A stretch of 64,000 bases of DNA from Reinekea marinisedimentorum. GTDB taxonomy: Bacteria > Pseudomonadota > Gammaproteobacteria > Pseudomonadales > Natronospirillaceae. Position 1 is the first letter of the stretch, and each line of letters begins with the position of its first letter. The translations under genes and the position numbers were made by a program. The notes beneath the pieces were generated by a model. The model was not told the DNA's origin. It worked only from the letters and a program-made list of their open reading frames with translations, and made no database searches. The stretch covers positions 1-64,000 of the forward strand of contig NZ_SLZR01000002.1 of NCBI RefSeq assembly GCF_004341165.1. Direction: 5' to 3'. Positions 19,843-28,281 of the stretch are shown here, one piece after another.

Positions 19843-21195
19843 TTACGCTCCGGGGATGAGCAAGACCTGGCCAATTCGAATAGAAGTGCCAGAGAGATTA
19901 TTCACTGCAATGATACGGTTCACCGAGACGCCATTGCGCGCAGCAATACCGGAAAGCGTGTCACCCTTAGCCACAGTGTATTTTTTAGTGGTGTTTTTCT
20001 GCTGCTGCGCCCAGGCAATGTAGCTGCCATCCGGCGGGGTTTGTTCAAAGTATTTCACCACACCGTTTTTAATCGCCGTTGCCATCTTTTTGCGGTAAGC
20101 GGCAGAGCCCAGGTTCGCCTCTTCGCGCGGATTGCTGATAAAGCCAGATTCAACCAGAATCGACGGCACATCCGGCGCACGCAGCACCACGAAGTTAGCA
20201 TGCCCAACTGAGCGGCGGTCGCCATGCAGCTTGGTAAAGCGGCCAATTTCTGCCAACACCAGAGCACCCACTTCAACCGAGCGTTGCAGCGTAGAGGTCA
20301 TGGAAAGATCCACCAGCACCGACTTCAGGGTGTCGTCTTTGTCTTCAAGTGATACGCCATTAATACCGCCGATCACATCAGAGGCATTCTCTTTATCGGC
20401 CAGGTACTTGGCCATCGCGCTGACCGAGCCACCGTTGGAGAGTGCAAACACCGAAGCCCCCTGTGCACTTGGCAGGCGGTAGGCATCGGCGTGGATTGAG
20501 ATAAACAGATCCGCATTATTCTGCCGGGCAAAGTCACTGCGCTTTTTCAGCGCGACAATGTAGTCACCGGTGCGGGTCATAATCGGCTTATAGCCGGGCA
20601 AGGCATCGAGCTGATCGTAGAGTTCTTTGGCCATCGCCAGTACGACGTTTTTCTCGCGCAGCTTTTTAGGGCCAATGGCACCCGGGTCTTCTCCGCCGTG
20701 TCCGGCATCGATGACGACGATTACATCCCGTTTCAGACTATTCACTGCCTCCAGTGTTTTGGAAACACTCTGTCTAACCTGCGGGCTTGAATCCAAACCA
20801 AGATCGGCCAGAGTACTGCGCTCCAGATCGAGCACCAGTCGGTCACCGTATTGATCGTTCGGCTTCAGTGCAAAGCTGCGGGGGGTCATCTCGCTGGACA
20901 TATCCAGAACAATGCGCAGGTCATTCTGGTTGCGCACGGCACTGCGAATTCGGCTGATGCCGGTATTGGCTAAGTCGAGGTCAGAGAAATCGGTTTTCAG
21001 TTGCGCGCCTTTAACGTCCAGCACAACACGAAATGGGTTCTTTAATACCAGCACCGTGTGTTCAGCCGGCTGATCCAGATCGAACACCAGACGGGTATTA
21101 TCCGGTGCCGGCCAAACCCGAACACCATTTACAATCGCAGCATGACTCGAAACGGATAAGACAAGCAACAGCAGCCAGGTAACACCAAACTTCAC
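19843..21195 (-). CDS. amiB: N-acetylmuramoyl-L-alanine amidase, AmiB/AmiC type with LysM
   Basis: A periplasmic zinc amidase that cleaves septal peptidoglycan during daughter-cell separation. The 450-aa protein has a signal peptide (~1-19, ending SSHA), an AMIN domain (~25-120) for septal targeting, an Amidase_3 domain (~155-380) with IDAGHGGEDPGAIGPKKLREK supplying His/Glu zinc ligands, SIHAD and VLVESGFISN, and a C-terminal LysM domain (YTVAKGDTLSGIAARNGVSV). It overlaps tsaE by one base and is followed by mutL after 21 bp. It would need an activator; envC lies at 35704-36852. Confidence 0.95.
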   Translation of the reverse strand: MKFGVTWLLLLVLSVSSHAAIVNGVRVWPAPDNTRLVFDLDQPAEHTVLVLKNPFRVVLDVKGAQLKTDFSDLDLANTGISRIRSAVRNQNDLRIVLDMSSEMTPRSFALKPNDQYGDRLVLDLERSTLADLGLDSSPQVRQSVSKTLEAVNSLKRDVIVVIDAGHGGEDPGAIGPKKLREKNVVLAMAKELYDQLDALPGYKPIMTRTGDYIVALKKRSDFARQNNADLFISIHADAYRLPSAQGASVFALSNGGSVSAMAKYLADKENASDVIGGINGVSLEDKDDTLKSVLVDLSMTSTLQRSVEVGALVLAEIGRFTKLHGDRRSVGHANFVVLRAPDVPSILVESGFISNPREEANLGSAAYRKKMATAIKNGVVKYFEQTPPDGSYIAWAQQQKNTTKKYTVAKGDTLSGIAARNGVSVNRIIAVNNLSGTSIRIGQVLLIPGA

Positions 21196-21662
21196 TATTC
21201 AGTCTCCAAATCGTTTTCTTTTAATTTTTGTATTTGCGCCTCACCCTTAGGGGTACCGGCAACCAATTCCAGAGCACGCGCCTGTTCCGCATCGCTGAAA
21301 TGAACCTCGATATCAGCAGCCGGCAAAACACCGGCACCGCGCTCAGGCCACTCAATCAACCAGATGGCCTTGTCAGCATCAAAATCACGCACCCCGAGAA
21401 ATTCGAGTTCCTCCGGGTCTGCCAGACGGTACAGATCAAAGTGCAATGCTTCGACCGGACCCACCTCATATTGTTCCACCAGCGTGTAGGTCGGGCTTTT
21501 CACCCGCCCACTCCAGCCTAGGCCCTGAACCATACAACGCGAGAGCGTGGTTTTACCCATACCCAGAGTACCCTGCAGGTAAATAACACTGCCGGCTTTG
21601 CAGGCATTAGCAAGTTTAGCGCCGAACGCCGGCATTTGATCTTCAGTTAAACAGACTTTCAC
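21195..21662 (-). CDS. tsaE: tRNA threonylcarbamoyladenosine synthesis ATPase TsaE
   Basis: TsaE is the small P-loop ATPase needed with TsaB/TsaC/TsaD to make t6A37 in ANN-decoding tRNAs. The 155-aa protein has Walker A GTLGMGKTTLSRCM, a switch segment SPTYTLVEQYEV and Walker B-like LHFDLYRLADPEEL, then IEWPERG, all family hallmarks. It is the first gene of the leftward run; divergent queG begins 89 bp away, so both promoters must sit in 21663-21750. Confidence 0.96.
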   Translation of the reverse strand: MKVCLTEDQMPAFGAKLANACKAGSVIYLQGTLGMGKTTLSRCMVQGLGWSGRVKSPTYTLVEQYEVGPVEALHFDLYRLADPEELEFLGVRDFDADKAIWLIEWPERGAGVLPAADIEVHFSDAEQARALELVAGTPKGEAQIQKLKENDLETE

Positions 21663-21750
21663 AATAAATCTTCATACAAACTCAAAGTAAAACGGCCAAA
21701 AGTGTATCATTAGTGCCAACCGATGTGACTGACCCTTTTTGAAAATTCCT

Positions 21751-22842
21751 ATGCAATCGCCAGACAACCTCATAACAACAGCTGAATCTTTAACACTGGC
21801 TGAACAAATCAGAGACATCGGTAAAAAGCTGGGCTTTCAGGCGGTGCATTTCAGCACACCCGATACCTCCGGTCACGCCGAGCAATACAACGCTTGGGTG
21901 GATGCGGGCTATAACGGTGACATGGCATGGATGGCGCGTAACTGCGACAAGCGCTTTGACGGCAGCGAATTGCAGCCGGGTACGAAAACCGTGATCTCCG
22001 TACGCATGAACTACCAGCCCGACGGTGCCGCCCCCGAGAGCGTTTTGGGCGACCCCGGCAAAGCCTACATAGCCCGCTATGCTTTGGGGCGCGACTATCA
22101 CAAGGTGCTGCGCAAGCGGTTGATGCACTTTGCCAAAGCGATTGAAGAAATTGCCGGTAAACACGGCTATCGGCCATTCGTCGACAGTGCGCCCGTTATG
22201 GAGCGGCAGATTGCCGAGCAATCCGGCATGGGCTGGATTGGCAAAAACACCCTGCTGCTGGCCCCCGGCAGTGGCAGCTGGTTCTTTTTGGGTGAACTCT
22301 TTACCGATCTGGAACTGCCTTTTGATGCACCCTTTCCGAAAAGCCACTGCGGCAGCTGCCAGCAGTGCCTGATCGATTGCCCGACGGACGCCTTTTTGGG
22401 CCCCAACAAACTGGATGCCCGCAAATGCATCAGTTACCTGACCATCGAGTATGCCGGATCGATCCCCGTTGAGTTGCGTGAAAAGATGGGCAACCGAATA
22501 TACGGCTGTGACGATTGCCAGCTGGTGTGCCCGCACAACCGCAAGGCCAATGACACCGAAGAAGCGGATTTTCAGCCCCGGCATAACCTTGATGACGCCA
22601 GCCTGCTGAGCCTGTTCGCATGGAGCGAGCAGCAATTCCTGAACAATACCGAAGGCAGCCCCATTCGCCGCATCGGCTATGAACAGTGGACCCGCAACCT
22701 GGCCGTTGCGCTGGGCAATGGCCCCTGTAGCGAGCAGGCCACCGACCAGTTAAAGCAGAAACTCGGCCAGGTTTCTGCCCTGGTCGATGAGCACATCGAG
22801 TGGGCGCTCAGCCGCTTACAGCAGCAGGCCGGTGACCGCTAA
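21751..22842 (+). CDS. queG: Epoxyqueuosine reductase QueG
   Basis: QueG reduces epoxyqueuosine to queuosine at tRNA position 34 using cobalamin and two [4Fe-4S] clusters. The protein (363 aa) has the N-terminal cobalamin domain (SVRMNYQPDG, YALGRDYHKVLRKRL, VDSAPVMERQIAEQSGMGWI with the catalytic Asp) and the ferredoxin region CGSCQQCLIDCPTDAF...CISYLTIE and CDDCQLVCPHN. A C-terminal HEAT-like segment follows. ATG at 21751 is preferred; an upstream TTG at 21739 would add four residues. Divergent to tsaE, the usual arrangement. Confidence 0.96.
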   Translation: MQSPDNLITTAESLTLAEQIRDIGKKLGFQAVHFSTPDTSGHAEQYNAWVDAGYNGDMAWMARNCDKRFDGSELQPGTKTVISVRMNYQPDGAAPESVLGDPGKAYIARYALGRDYHKVLRKRLMHFAKAIEEIAGKHGYRPFVDSAPVMERQIAEQSGMGWIGKNTLLLAPGSGSWFFLGELFTDLELPFDAPFPKSHCGSCQQCLIDCPTDAFLGPNKLDARKCISYLTIEYAGSIPVELREKMGNRIYGCDDCQLVCPHNRKANDTEEADFQPRHNLDDASLLSLFAWSEQQFLNNTEGSPIRRIGYEQWTRNLAVALGNGPCSEQATDQLKQKLGQVSALVDEHIEWALSRLQQQAGDR

Positions 22843-22968
22843 CCCCTGCGAAGCCGGCTGATGTGTGGCCTTCGGCATCAAATCTGAATTTAGTATGAAA
22901 ACGACTGAACGGTGTTGCACTGCTCGCGGTCACTATTTATTCTGCCGGTTCACTAAAAGGAGTTAGCT

Positions 22969-23403
22969 ATGTCTATTGGAAAAACTGCGGGCCAACTGCT
23001 ACCCGCCCTATGTCTGGTGGCTTTCACAGCCTCTTGTGCTCAAAACCCTCAACCGGAGCAAGTCGCACAGCCGGATTGCAGTATCGAAATCGAATCTGAA
23101 TACTGCAAAGCCATGAAGACCGACGCTGCAGAGCCGATGATCGATAAAGCAGAAGAGCTAGCTGAGGAAGCCAGCTATGAGCTAAAGAAAAACTACACCA
23201 ACGTCAAAGACCTGCAGCAAGCACTGACCCGACATTGCAGCGGCCTTGATAAATCCTTCATTGACGGACAACCCGGCCCGCATACCCAGAATATGCTGAT
23301 CCGATTTCAGCAAGCCTATGGCTTAACGGCAGATGGCATAGTCGGTGCCGAGACCACCGAGGCTCTCAACGGTCTGGTCAGCGGTAAATGCGAGGCTATT
23401 TAA
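22969..23403 (+). CDS. Lipoprotein with peptidoglycan-binding domain (144 aa)
   Basis: Small outer-envelope lipoprotein. The signal peptide ends in lipobox FTASC with Cys23. A helical stretch (~residues 55-85, EPMIDKAEELAEEASYELKK) precedes a PG_binding_1-like motif: FIDGQPGPHTQNMLIRFQQA then YGLTADGIVGAETTEALN. This three-helix domain binds peptidoglycan in many hydrolases, so the protein may tether the outer membrane to the wall or serve as an accessory to a hydrolase. No catalytic domain is present. It has a good Shine-Dalgarno (AAAGGAG) and appears monocistronic. Precise role unknown. Confidence 0.8.
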   Translation: MSIGKTAGQLLPALCLVAFTASCAQNPQPEQVAQPDCSIEIESEYCKAMKTDAAEPMIDKAEELAEEASYELKKNYTNVKDLQQALTRHCSGLDKSFIDGQPGPHTQNMLIRFQQAYGLTADGIVGAETTEALNGLVSGKCEAI

Positions 23404-23461
23404 CAGGCCTCTTACTACGGCTGGTCTGGGATCAGGCCAGCCATCGTCCCGCCCCCAAGCC

Positions 23462-24073
23462 CTAACCTACCCGAAAGGTTTCAGCCTTTACCGCTGCCGG
23501 GCGCTGAGCCAGGCGCATCGCATAGCTTTTCAATGCCGGCCAGTCTTCTAGCAGCCCGTGCGCCTGACAATACATCAGCGAACAGGTGGCCTGTATATCA
23601 ACAATCGAAAACTGGTCGCCCAAGATGAATGCCTTACCCGCCAATTGCTTATCCAGTGCGGATAAATAACGGACAACGTCGCGTTCAGAACGGTGAATAC
23701 AAACCGCCTTTTCTTCCGGGTCGGTAACATCGGGGCGAACAAACTCAAAGCAGACTGGATCAAAACTGGCGGTCAGCAAGAACAACCAGTTCAGCGCGTG
23801 TGCCCGTTGCGGGGAATCCGGGCCGGGAAACAAATCATGCTCTGGGTGCAGCTCAGCCAGGCGCAGCAAAATGGCACCGGTCTCAAACAAAACTTCATCG
23901 TCGGTATCCAAAGCCGGTATCTTGCCCACCGGGCTTTTGGCAAGGTAGTCAGCGGAAAAGTTACCCTCGGGGCCATAGGCAATACTTTCCGTGTTGTAGG
24001 GCAGCCCCATTTCCATAAGTAACCAGGCGATGCGACCGGAACGGTCATAATTAACAAAGCGATAGAGTTTCAT
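23462..24073 (-). CDS. Glutathione S-transferase family protein
   Basis: A GST-fold protein of 203 aa. The N-terminal thioredoxin-like domain reads MKLYRFVNYDRSGRIAWLL, with Ser in the active-site region, then SPVGKIPALDTDD (cis-Pro loop) and ETGAILLRLAELHP; the C-terminal helical domain includes ALDKQLAGKAFILGDQFSIVDI, the GST N-capping box. Substrate cannot be predicted. The frame extends upstream to 24223, beyond the IS end at 24211, but residues before MKLYRF are not GST-like and the ATG at 24073 fits the family. Thus the IS lies 138 bp upstream of the start and could affect its promoter. Confidence 0.88.
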   Translation of the reverse strand: MKLYRFVNYDRSGRIAWLLMEMGLPYNTESIAYGPEGNFSADYLAKSPVGKIPALDTDDEVLFETGAILLRLAELHPEHDLFPGPDSPQRAHALNWLFLLTASFDPVCFEFVRPDVTDPEEKAVCIHRSERDVVRYLSALDKQLAGKAFILGDQFSIVDIQATCSLMYCQAHGLLEDWPALKSYAMRLAQRPAAVKAETFRVG

Positions 24074-24199
24074 TTGGCGTGTCCCTGTTTGGTTTGAACG
24101 AATCAGCTCGCTCAGACTGCTCGCTGCCCGCGCCGGACAACAGTGGACTTTAGTGTTAGCCCGGCTGCAAACGTAAGCCGGCCCTGTAACGAAAAAAGC

Positions 24200-24210
24200 C
24201 CGGCGGACCG
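24200..24210. repeat. Target-site duplication, left copy
   Basis: CCGGCGGACCG, identical to 25638-25648. Together with flanking bases it reconstructs an uninterrupted terminator: AAAGCCCGG-CGGA-CCGGGCTTT. Confidence 0.95.
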
Positions 24211-24255
24211 TAATGCTGTTCACTTAAGCATTTGAGTCAACGGCGGGTTTGCTAG

Positions 24256-24290
24256 AAAATCCAATGTCAGTGATGTCATTGGATTTTTTT
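24256..24290 (+). terminator. Internal hairpin just before the transposase start
   Basis: AAAATCCAATG (24256-24266) pairs perfectly with CATTGGATTTT (24277-24287) and is followed by further T, directly upstream of the ATG at 24291. It looks like a terminator that stops transcription entering the IS from outside, a known means by which insertion sequences limit transposase expression. Confidence 0.7.
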
Positions 24291-25628
24291 ATGCCCTTTC
24301 AACAGTCTTTGCTCGACCTGAACGATCTGTTCAACTTTGCCGATTTCAGCACATTTACTCATAACATTCCGATTGAGTGGGTTGAGACTGCACTTCAATT
24401 ATCCAGCCAAGCAACCATTTGGCGTCGACGCTTGCCAGCCGATCAAGTCCTTTGGCTCGTGCTCGGCATGGCTATGTTCCGCGATGAACCCGTTCATGAA
24501 GTCGCTCGTCGACTCAATATTTGTGCGCAAGGATTGGCCTCTAATGATCTATTAGCACGCAGTGGCATTACCGAAGCCCGTAAACGCCTTGGCTCCGAAC
24601 CGGTTGAGTGGTTGTTTCGCCAAACCGCACACACCTGGGGACATGAGCGCTATACAGACGATGATTGGCAAGGGCTTCAGGTGTTTGCGGTTGATGGCGC
24701 GTTACTGCGTACGCCCGACACACCTGAACTGCGTGATCATTTTGGCTCTGGCAACACCTCAACCAAACGGCAAACGCCGTTTCCGATGATGCGTTTAGTG
24801 GCCTTGATGAACGTCCGTTCGCATGTGGTGGTTGATGCTCAATTAAGCCCGTATCGACGCAGTGAGATGCGTCTGGCGGATTCCTTTTTAGCACAGATTC
24901 CAGACCACTCAATCACCTTGTTTGATAAAGGTTTCTGGAGTGCGCACCTCATGCTGAGTGTTTCTCAGCAAGGTACGGAGCGCCACTGGCTAACTCTGGC
25001 CCGCAAAAATGCGGTCAGCGAAGAAATTGAGCAATACAGCCCAACGGATCGCCTGGTGCGCATGAAGGTGTCGGCTCATGCGCGCAAACTCAACCCTAAC
25101 CTACCTGAGACTTGGGAGGTGCGGGAAGTCACGTACACGGAGAAAGGCAAACAGAAAGTGGTGTTCACGTCCTTACCCGTATCGGCTTATTCAGAAACAT
25201 CTATTGCCAAGCTGTATCAAGAGCGCTGGGAGATAGAACTGGGCTTTAGAGACATCAAGAGCTCGATGCAGAAGAATGCGGTGACGTTGCGCAGCAAAAA
25301 GGTGGAGCTAATTTATCAAGAAGTCTGGGGGCTACTATTGGCGTACAACGTCATTCGACGCGAGGCCAGCCAAGCCGCAGAAGCGTTTGAGCGAAGCCCA
25401 TCCAGTATACGGTTTAAGCCGGTGTGCGACTACATTGCGGTGCAACTGGTGGTGATGGCGGCCGCGAATCCAATCTCGGGAACGGGGCGGCGATTGAAGG
25501 AGCTTAGGTCAGGCATAGGTAGTTTGTTCTTGGAGGCAAAAACGAAAACGAGGCCATCAAGGCCTCGTAGAGTGAAGATTTCTAAAACCCGATATCCGGT
25601 GGATTACAATGCTGCTCCGCTTAAGTGA
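24291..25628 (+). CDS. IS4-family transposase (DDE)
   Basis: The 445-aa enzyme catalyses cut-and-paste transposition. DDE residues are visible: first Asp in VFAVDGALLRTPD, second Asp in TLFDKGFWS, and Glu within YQERWEIELGFRDIK, the Y-(2)-R-(3)-E-(6)-K signature of the IS4 group. N-terminal IWRRRLPADQVLWLVLGMAM and the NEAR-C-terminal helix LYQEVWGLLLAYN parallel the IS4 transposase (442 aa). I chose ATG 24291 because the open frame upstream (to 24249) covers the hairpin; ATGs at 24264 and 24273 are alternatives inside it. Confidence 0.95.
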   Translation: MPFQQSLLDLNDLFNFADFSTFTHNIPIEWVETALQLSSQATIWRRRLPADQVLWLVLGMAMFRDEPVHEVARRLNICAQGLASNDLLARSGITEARKRLGSEPVEWLFRQTAHTWGHERYTDDDWQGLQVFAVDGALLRTPDTPELRDHFGSGNTSTKRQTPFPMMRLVALMNVRSHVVVDAQLSPYRRSEMRLADSFLAQIPDHSITLFDKGFWSAHLMLSVSQQGTERHWLTLARKNAVSEEIEQYSPTDRLVRMKVSAHARKLNPNLPETWEVREVTYTEKGKQKVVFTSLPVSAYSETSIAKLYQERWEIELGFRDIKSSMQKNAVTLRSKKVELIYQEVWGLLLAYNVIRREASQAAEAFERSPSSIRFKPVCDYIAVQLVVMAAANPISGTGRRLKELRSGIGSLFLEAKTKTRPSRPRRVKISKTRYPVDYNAAPLK

Positions 25629-25637
25629 ACAGCATTA

Positions 25638-25648
25638 CCGGCGGACCG
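25638..25648. repeat. Target-site duplication, right copy
   Basis: CCGGCGGACCG, identical to 24200-24210. Confidence 0.95.
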
Positions 25649-25655
25649 GGCTTTC
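25649..25655 (-). other. Remnant arm of interrupted terminator
   Basis: GGGCTTT continues the target duplication CCGGCGGACCG and was the proximal arm of the hairpin serving the flavoprotein gene. Its distal T-run (A6 at 24192-24197 on the plus strand) is now 1.4 kb away on the other side of the IS. Confidence 0.75.
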
Positions 25656-25670
25656 AGAGAACAGAGAGGG

Positions 25671-27323
25671 TTACTGCCCGATACGCTTCACCATCTGGTA
25701 AGTCGTATAGCCACCGGTCACGTTCTTAACCTTGTAGCCCAGCTGCTTCAGTAAGCGATACGCCACATAACCACGCAGACCCACAGCACAGAAAATGGCG
25801 ATGGTTTTATCTTTTGGCAGGCGCTCTAAATTGTCACGCAGATTGTTCACCGGGATGTTGATCGCCTGTTCGATCGTACCTAACACGCCCAGTTCGGTTG
25901 GGTTGCGCACGTCCAGCAACACCATGTCGCCGCTCTCAAGATCGGCCGTGTGGCAAATTTCATGCTCGCCGCGAATCACGTTACTGGCGACAAAGCCTGC
26001 CTGATTGACCACGTCTTTTGCCGAACCAAATGGCGGTGCATAACACAATTCAAACTCTTCCAGATCAAACACGGTCAGGCGGGCGCGAATTGCGGTGGCC
26101 AGTACGTCGATACGCTTATCAACGCCCTTCGGGCCAATGGCCTGAGCACCGAAAATCAGCCCGGATTTCGGATCAAAAACCAGCTTCAGATTAATCTGGG
26201 TAGCGCCCGGATAGTAGCCGGCATGATCGGCGCCGTGCACATAGATTTTTTCGTAGCTGATGCCTTCCGCATTCAGCTGCTTTTCACTGGCTCCGGTTGA
26301 GGCCGCGGTCAGGTTGAACACCTTACAAACACCGGTCCCCAGCGTATCTTTATACTCTGAAGGAATGCCCAGAATGTTATCGGCCACAATACGGCCCTGG
26401 CGGTTTGCCGGGCCAGCCAAAGGAATATGAGCCGCGCTGCCGGTTACAAAATGAGTCACTTCAATGGCATCGCCGACTGCCCATACGCCAGGTGCACTGG
26501 TGCGCATGTGCTTATCAACCTTAATACCACCACGCTCACCCAGTGCCAGACCAGCCTGTTTGGCCAGCGATACTTCCGGCTTCACGCCAATGGCCATGAC
26601 CAGCATGTCGGTTTTAATGACAGTGCCGGAGCTCATGGTCAGCTCTAAACCTTCGCCGGTCTCTTCGATGGCGGATACGGCATCTTTCAGTTTCAGGCGA
26701 ACACCGGCGCGGCGCATTTCCTGATGCAGCGGCACGGCCATTTCCGGGTCCATCGGCGGCATAATTTGGTCTGCCAGCTCTACCATGGTGGTTTCAATGC
26801 CACGGTGAATTAGCGCTTCGGCCATTTCAATACCAATGTAACCCCCGCCAACCACAACAGCGGAACGCGGCGCTTCAATATTGATTTTCTGGATAATTTT
26901 ATCCATATCCGGAATGTTACGCAGGGTAAATACGGAGCTGGAATCAACGCCCGGAATCGGCGGAACGATAGGGTTAGAGCCCGGCGACAGCACCAAATCA
27001 TCATAGCTTTCGCTGTATTCCGTTCCATCGGTGACATTTCGGACGGTAACGGTCTTTTCAGCGGTATCAATCGCAATCACTTCACTGTGAATACGCACAT
27101 CCAGATTAAAACGGGCCTTCATAGACTCGGGGGTTTGCACCAACAAGGCGCTGCGCTCTTTGATTTCGCCACCGATGTGATACGGCAAGCCACAGTTTGC
27201 AAAAGAGATAAAGCTATCGCGCTCGAAAATGATAATTTGTGCTTCTTCGTCTAAACGACGTGCTCTGGCAGCGGCCGATGCACCACCAGCAACACCGCCA
27301 ACGATGACAATCTTCTTGCTCAT
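25671..27323 (-). CDS. CoA-disulfide reductase-type flavoprotein with C-terminal rhodanese domain
   Basis: A 550-aa fusion of a pyridine nucleotide-disulfide oxidoreductase and a rhodanese domain, the CoADR-RHD type that reduces CoA disulfide, persulfide or polysulfide with NAD(P)H. FAD motif VIVGGVAGGASAAARARR starts the protein; the single redox Cys44 is in SFANCGLPY; the NAD(P)H motif is VVVGGGYIGIEMAEALI; the second FAD motif is VWAVGDAIEV. The rhodanese domain (~465-550) carries VLLDVRNPTELG and active Cys512 in FCAVGLRGYVA. Its terminator has been split by the IS4 insertion just downstream. Physiological substrate is inferred from the family. Confidence 0.9.
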   Translation of the reverse strand: MSKKIVIVGGVAGGASAAARARRLDEEAQIIIFERDSFISFANCGLPYHIGGEIKERSALLVQTPESMKARFNLDVRIHSEVIAIDTAEKTVTVRNVTDGTEYSESYDDLVLSPGSNPIVPPIPGVDSSSVFTLRNIPDMDKIIQKINIEAPRSAVVVGGGYIGIEMAEALIHRGIETTMVELADQIMPPMDPEMAVPLHQEMRRAGVRLKLKDAVSAIEETGEGLELTMSSGTVIKTDMLVMAIGVKPEVSLAKQAGLALGERGGIKVDKHMRTSAPGVWAVGDAIEVTHFVTGSAAHIPLAGPANRQGRIVADNILGIPSEYKDTLGTGVCKVFNLTAASTGASEKQLNAEGISYEKIYVHGADHAGYYPGATQINLKLVFDPKSGLIFGAQAIGPKGVDKRIDVLATAIRARLTVFDLEEFELCYAPPFGSAKDVVNQAGFVASNVIRGEHEICHTADLESGDMVLLDVRNPTELGVLGTIEQAINIPVNNLRDNLERLPKDKTIAIFCAVGLRGYVAYRLLKQLGYKVKNVTGGYTTYQMVKRIGQ

Positions 27324-27618
27324 GATTTACTCCAATAAGTTAAGAAATTTATAAATTAGATAAATCTTATATAAAACTTTTCCGCTTCGCTACACATTTA
27401 AATCAATTCTCTGAATTTATCTCCAGGCAGGTAAGGGCGGAGGATGGTCCGGTTATCAATATGAAAAGGCTTGGCTTTAGTGAAGCTGAAAATGATGATT
27501 ATAAAACATATAGAATAAATACCCAATTAGGTATTTTGACAACCTTTCACAGCCAACTGAGTCTGCAGGCAGCACAGAGAAGACTTAAACACCGTTAAAA
27601 AAGCAAGGGGCGGCAGCC
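27324..27618. other. Intergenic region with an unassigned small rightward frame
   Basis: A + strand frame is open from about 27341 to the stop at 27596-27598, with its only ATG at 27461 (45 codons, MKRLGFSEAENDDYKTYRIN...). AGGA at 27451 is 10 bp upstream but out of the best spacing. The peptide is not recognised. It may be a gene remnant or chance; the rest should contain the promoter of the leftward flavoprotein gene. Confidence 0.2.
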
Positions 27619-28221
27619 TTAACCTTCGGGAGTCACCGAGAAGTGAAAATCCGGATTCCCCGGCGCAACCATAGACAGCGCCTCTTCGAGCATCGCCTTT
27701 TGTGAGTCTTTAACCGACAGGCCGGCCATCACTGCGCTCTGGTAGTCGATAAACGCCAACTCCAGGCGCAATTGCCCCAGGGTATGGCGTACCTGGCTTT
27801 CCAGTGCGAAGGGGAACTCCAGCTTAACCTGCCACAGGCTTTCCTGTGCCACATATTCCGCCTGGTCGAGGGTTTGGGATACGGCGTTGCCATAGGCCCG
27901 GGAAAGGCCGCCGGCCCCCAGCTTTATACCGCCGAAGTAACGTACGACAATCGCCACCACATCGACCAGGCCTTTATGATTCAGCACATTAAACATTGGC
28001 TTTGCCGCGGTACCGGAGGGCTCGCCATCGTCACTAAGGCCGGTGTTTCCCTTGACATAGAAGGCGGTACAGACATGACGGGCGTCCGGGTACTGATGGC
28101 GAATCTCTGCGATCCGGGCTTTGGCGGCATCAACACTGGCGACGGGCTCCACCCAGGTAAGAAAGCGACTTTTTTTAACTTCCAATTCTGAATAAACCGG
28201 TGCAACCAGGGTAACGGCCAT
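27619..28221 (-). CDS. YigZ/IMPACT family protein
   Basis: A 200-aa protein of the UPF0029/Impact family, whose bacterial members have unknown function. The Impact domain is clear: VKKSRFLTWVEPV, AFYVKGNTGLSDDGEPSGTAAKPM (the conserved DDGEPSGTAG-type loop) and VDVVAIVVRYFGGIKLGAGGLSRAYG. The C-terminal ~65 residues form a ferredoxin-like domain (VRHTLGQLRLELAFIDYQSA). The start at 28221 gives MAVTLVAPVYSE; a GTG at 28230 would add three residues. RNA-related roles suggested for the family are not shown here. Confidence 0.9.
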   Translation of the reverse strand: MAVTLVAPVYSELEVKKSRFLTWVEPVASVDAAKARIAEIRHQYPDARHVCTAFYVKGNTGLSDDGEPSGTAAKPMFNVLNHKGLVDVVAIVVRYFGGIKLGAGGLSRAYGNAVSQTLDQAEYVAQESLWQVKLEFPFALESQVRHTLGQLRLELAFIDYQSAVMAGLSVKDSQKAMLEEALSMVAPGNPDFHFSVTPEG

Positions 28222-28281
28222 AGAAATCACTCAAACTAAAATTCGGACGGAGGCCGATTCTAGCGAATACAGCCCGCGCCG

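Larger units (their letters stand above)
24211..25637 (+). mobile_element. Complete IS4-family insertion sequence (1427 bp)
   Basis: Ends are perfect 19-bp terminal inverted repeats TAATGCTGTTCACTTAAGC at 24211-24229 and its complement at 25619-25637, closely resembling the ends of IS4 itself (TAATGCCGATCAGTTAAG). The element is flanked by an 11-bp direct duplication CCGGCGGACCG (24200-24210 and 25638-25648), the usual size for IS4. It carries one intact transposase. Intact ends, intact frame and identical target duplications point to recent insertion. Confidence 0.97.

Noticed and set aside
21790-22635. 281-aa frame antisense to queG
   Set aside because: A shadow frame of the GC-rich queG codons; queG has all its cluster motifs on the other strand.
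24074-24223. N-terminal extension of the GST protein reaching into the IS
   Set aside because: The extension is translated across the IS end and the target duplication, and is not GST-like.
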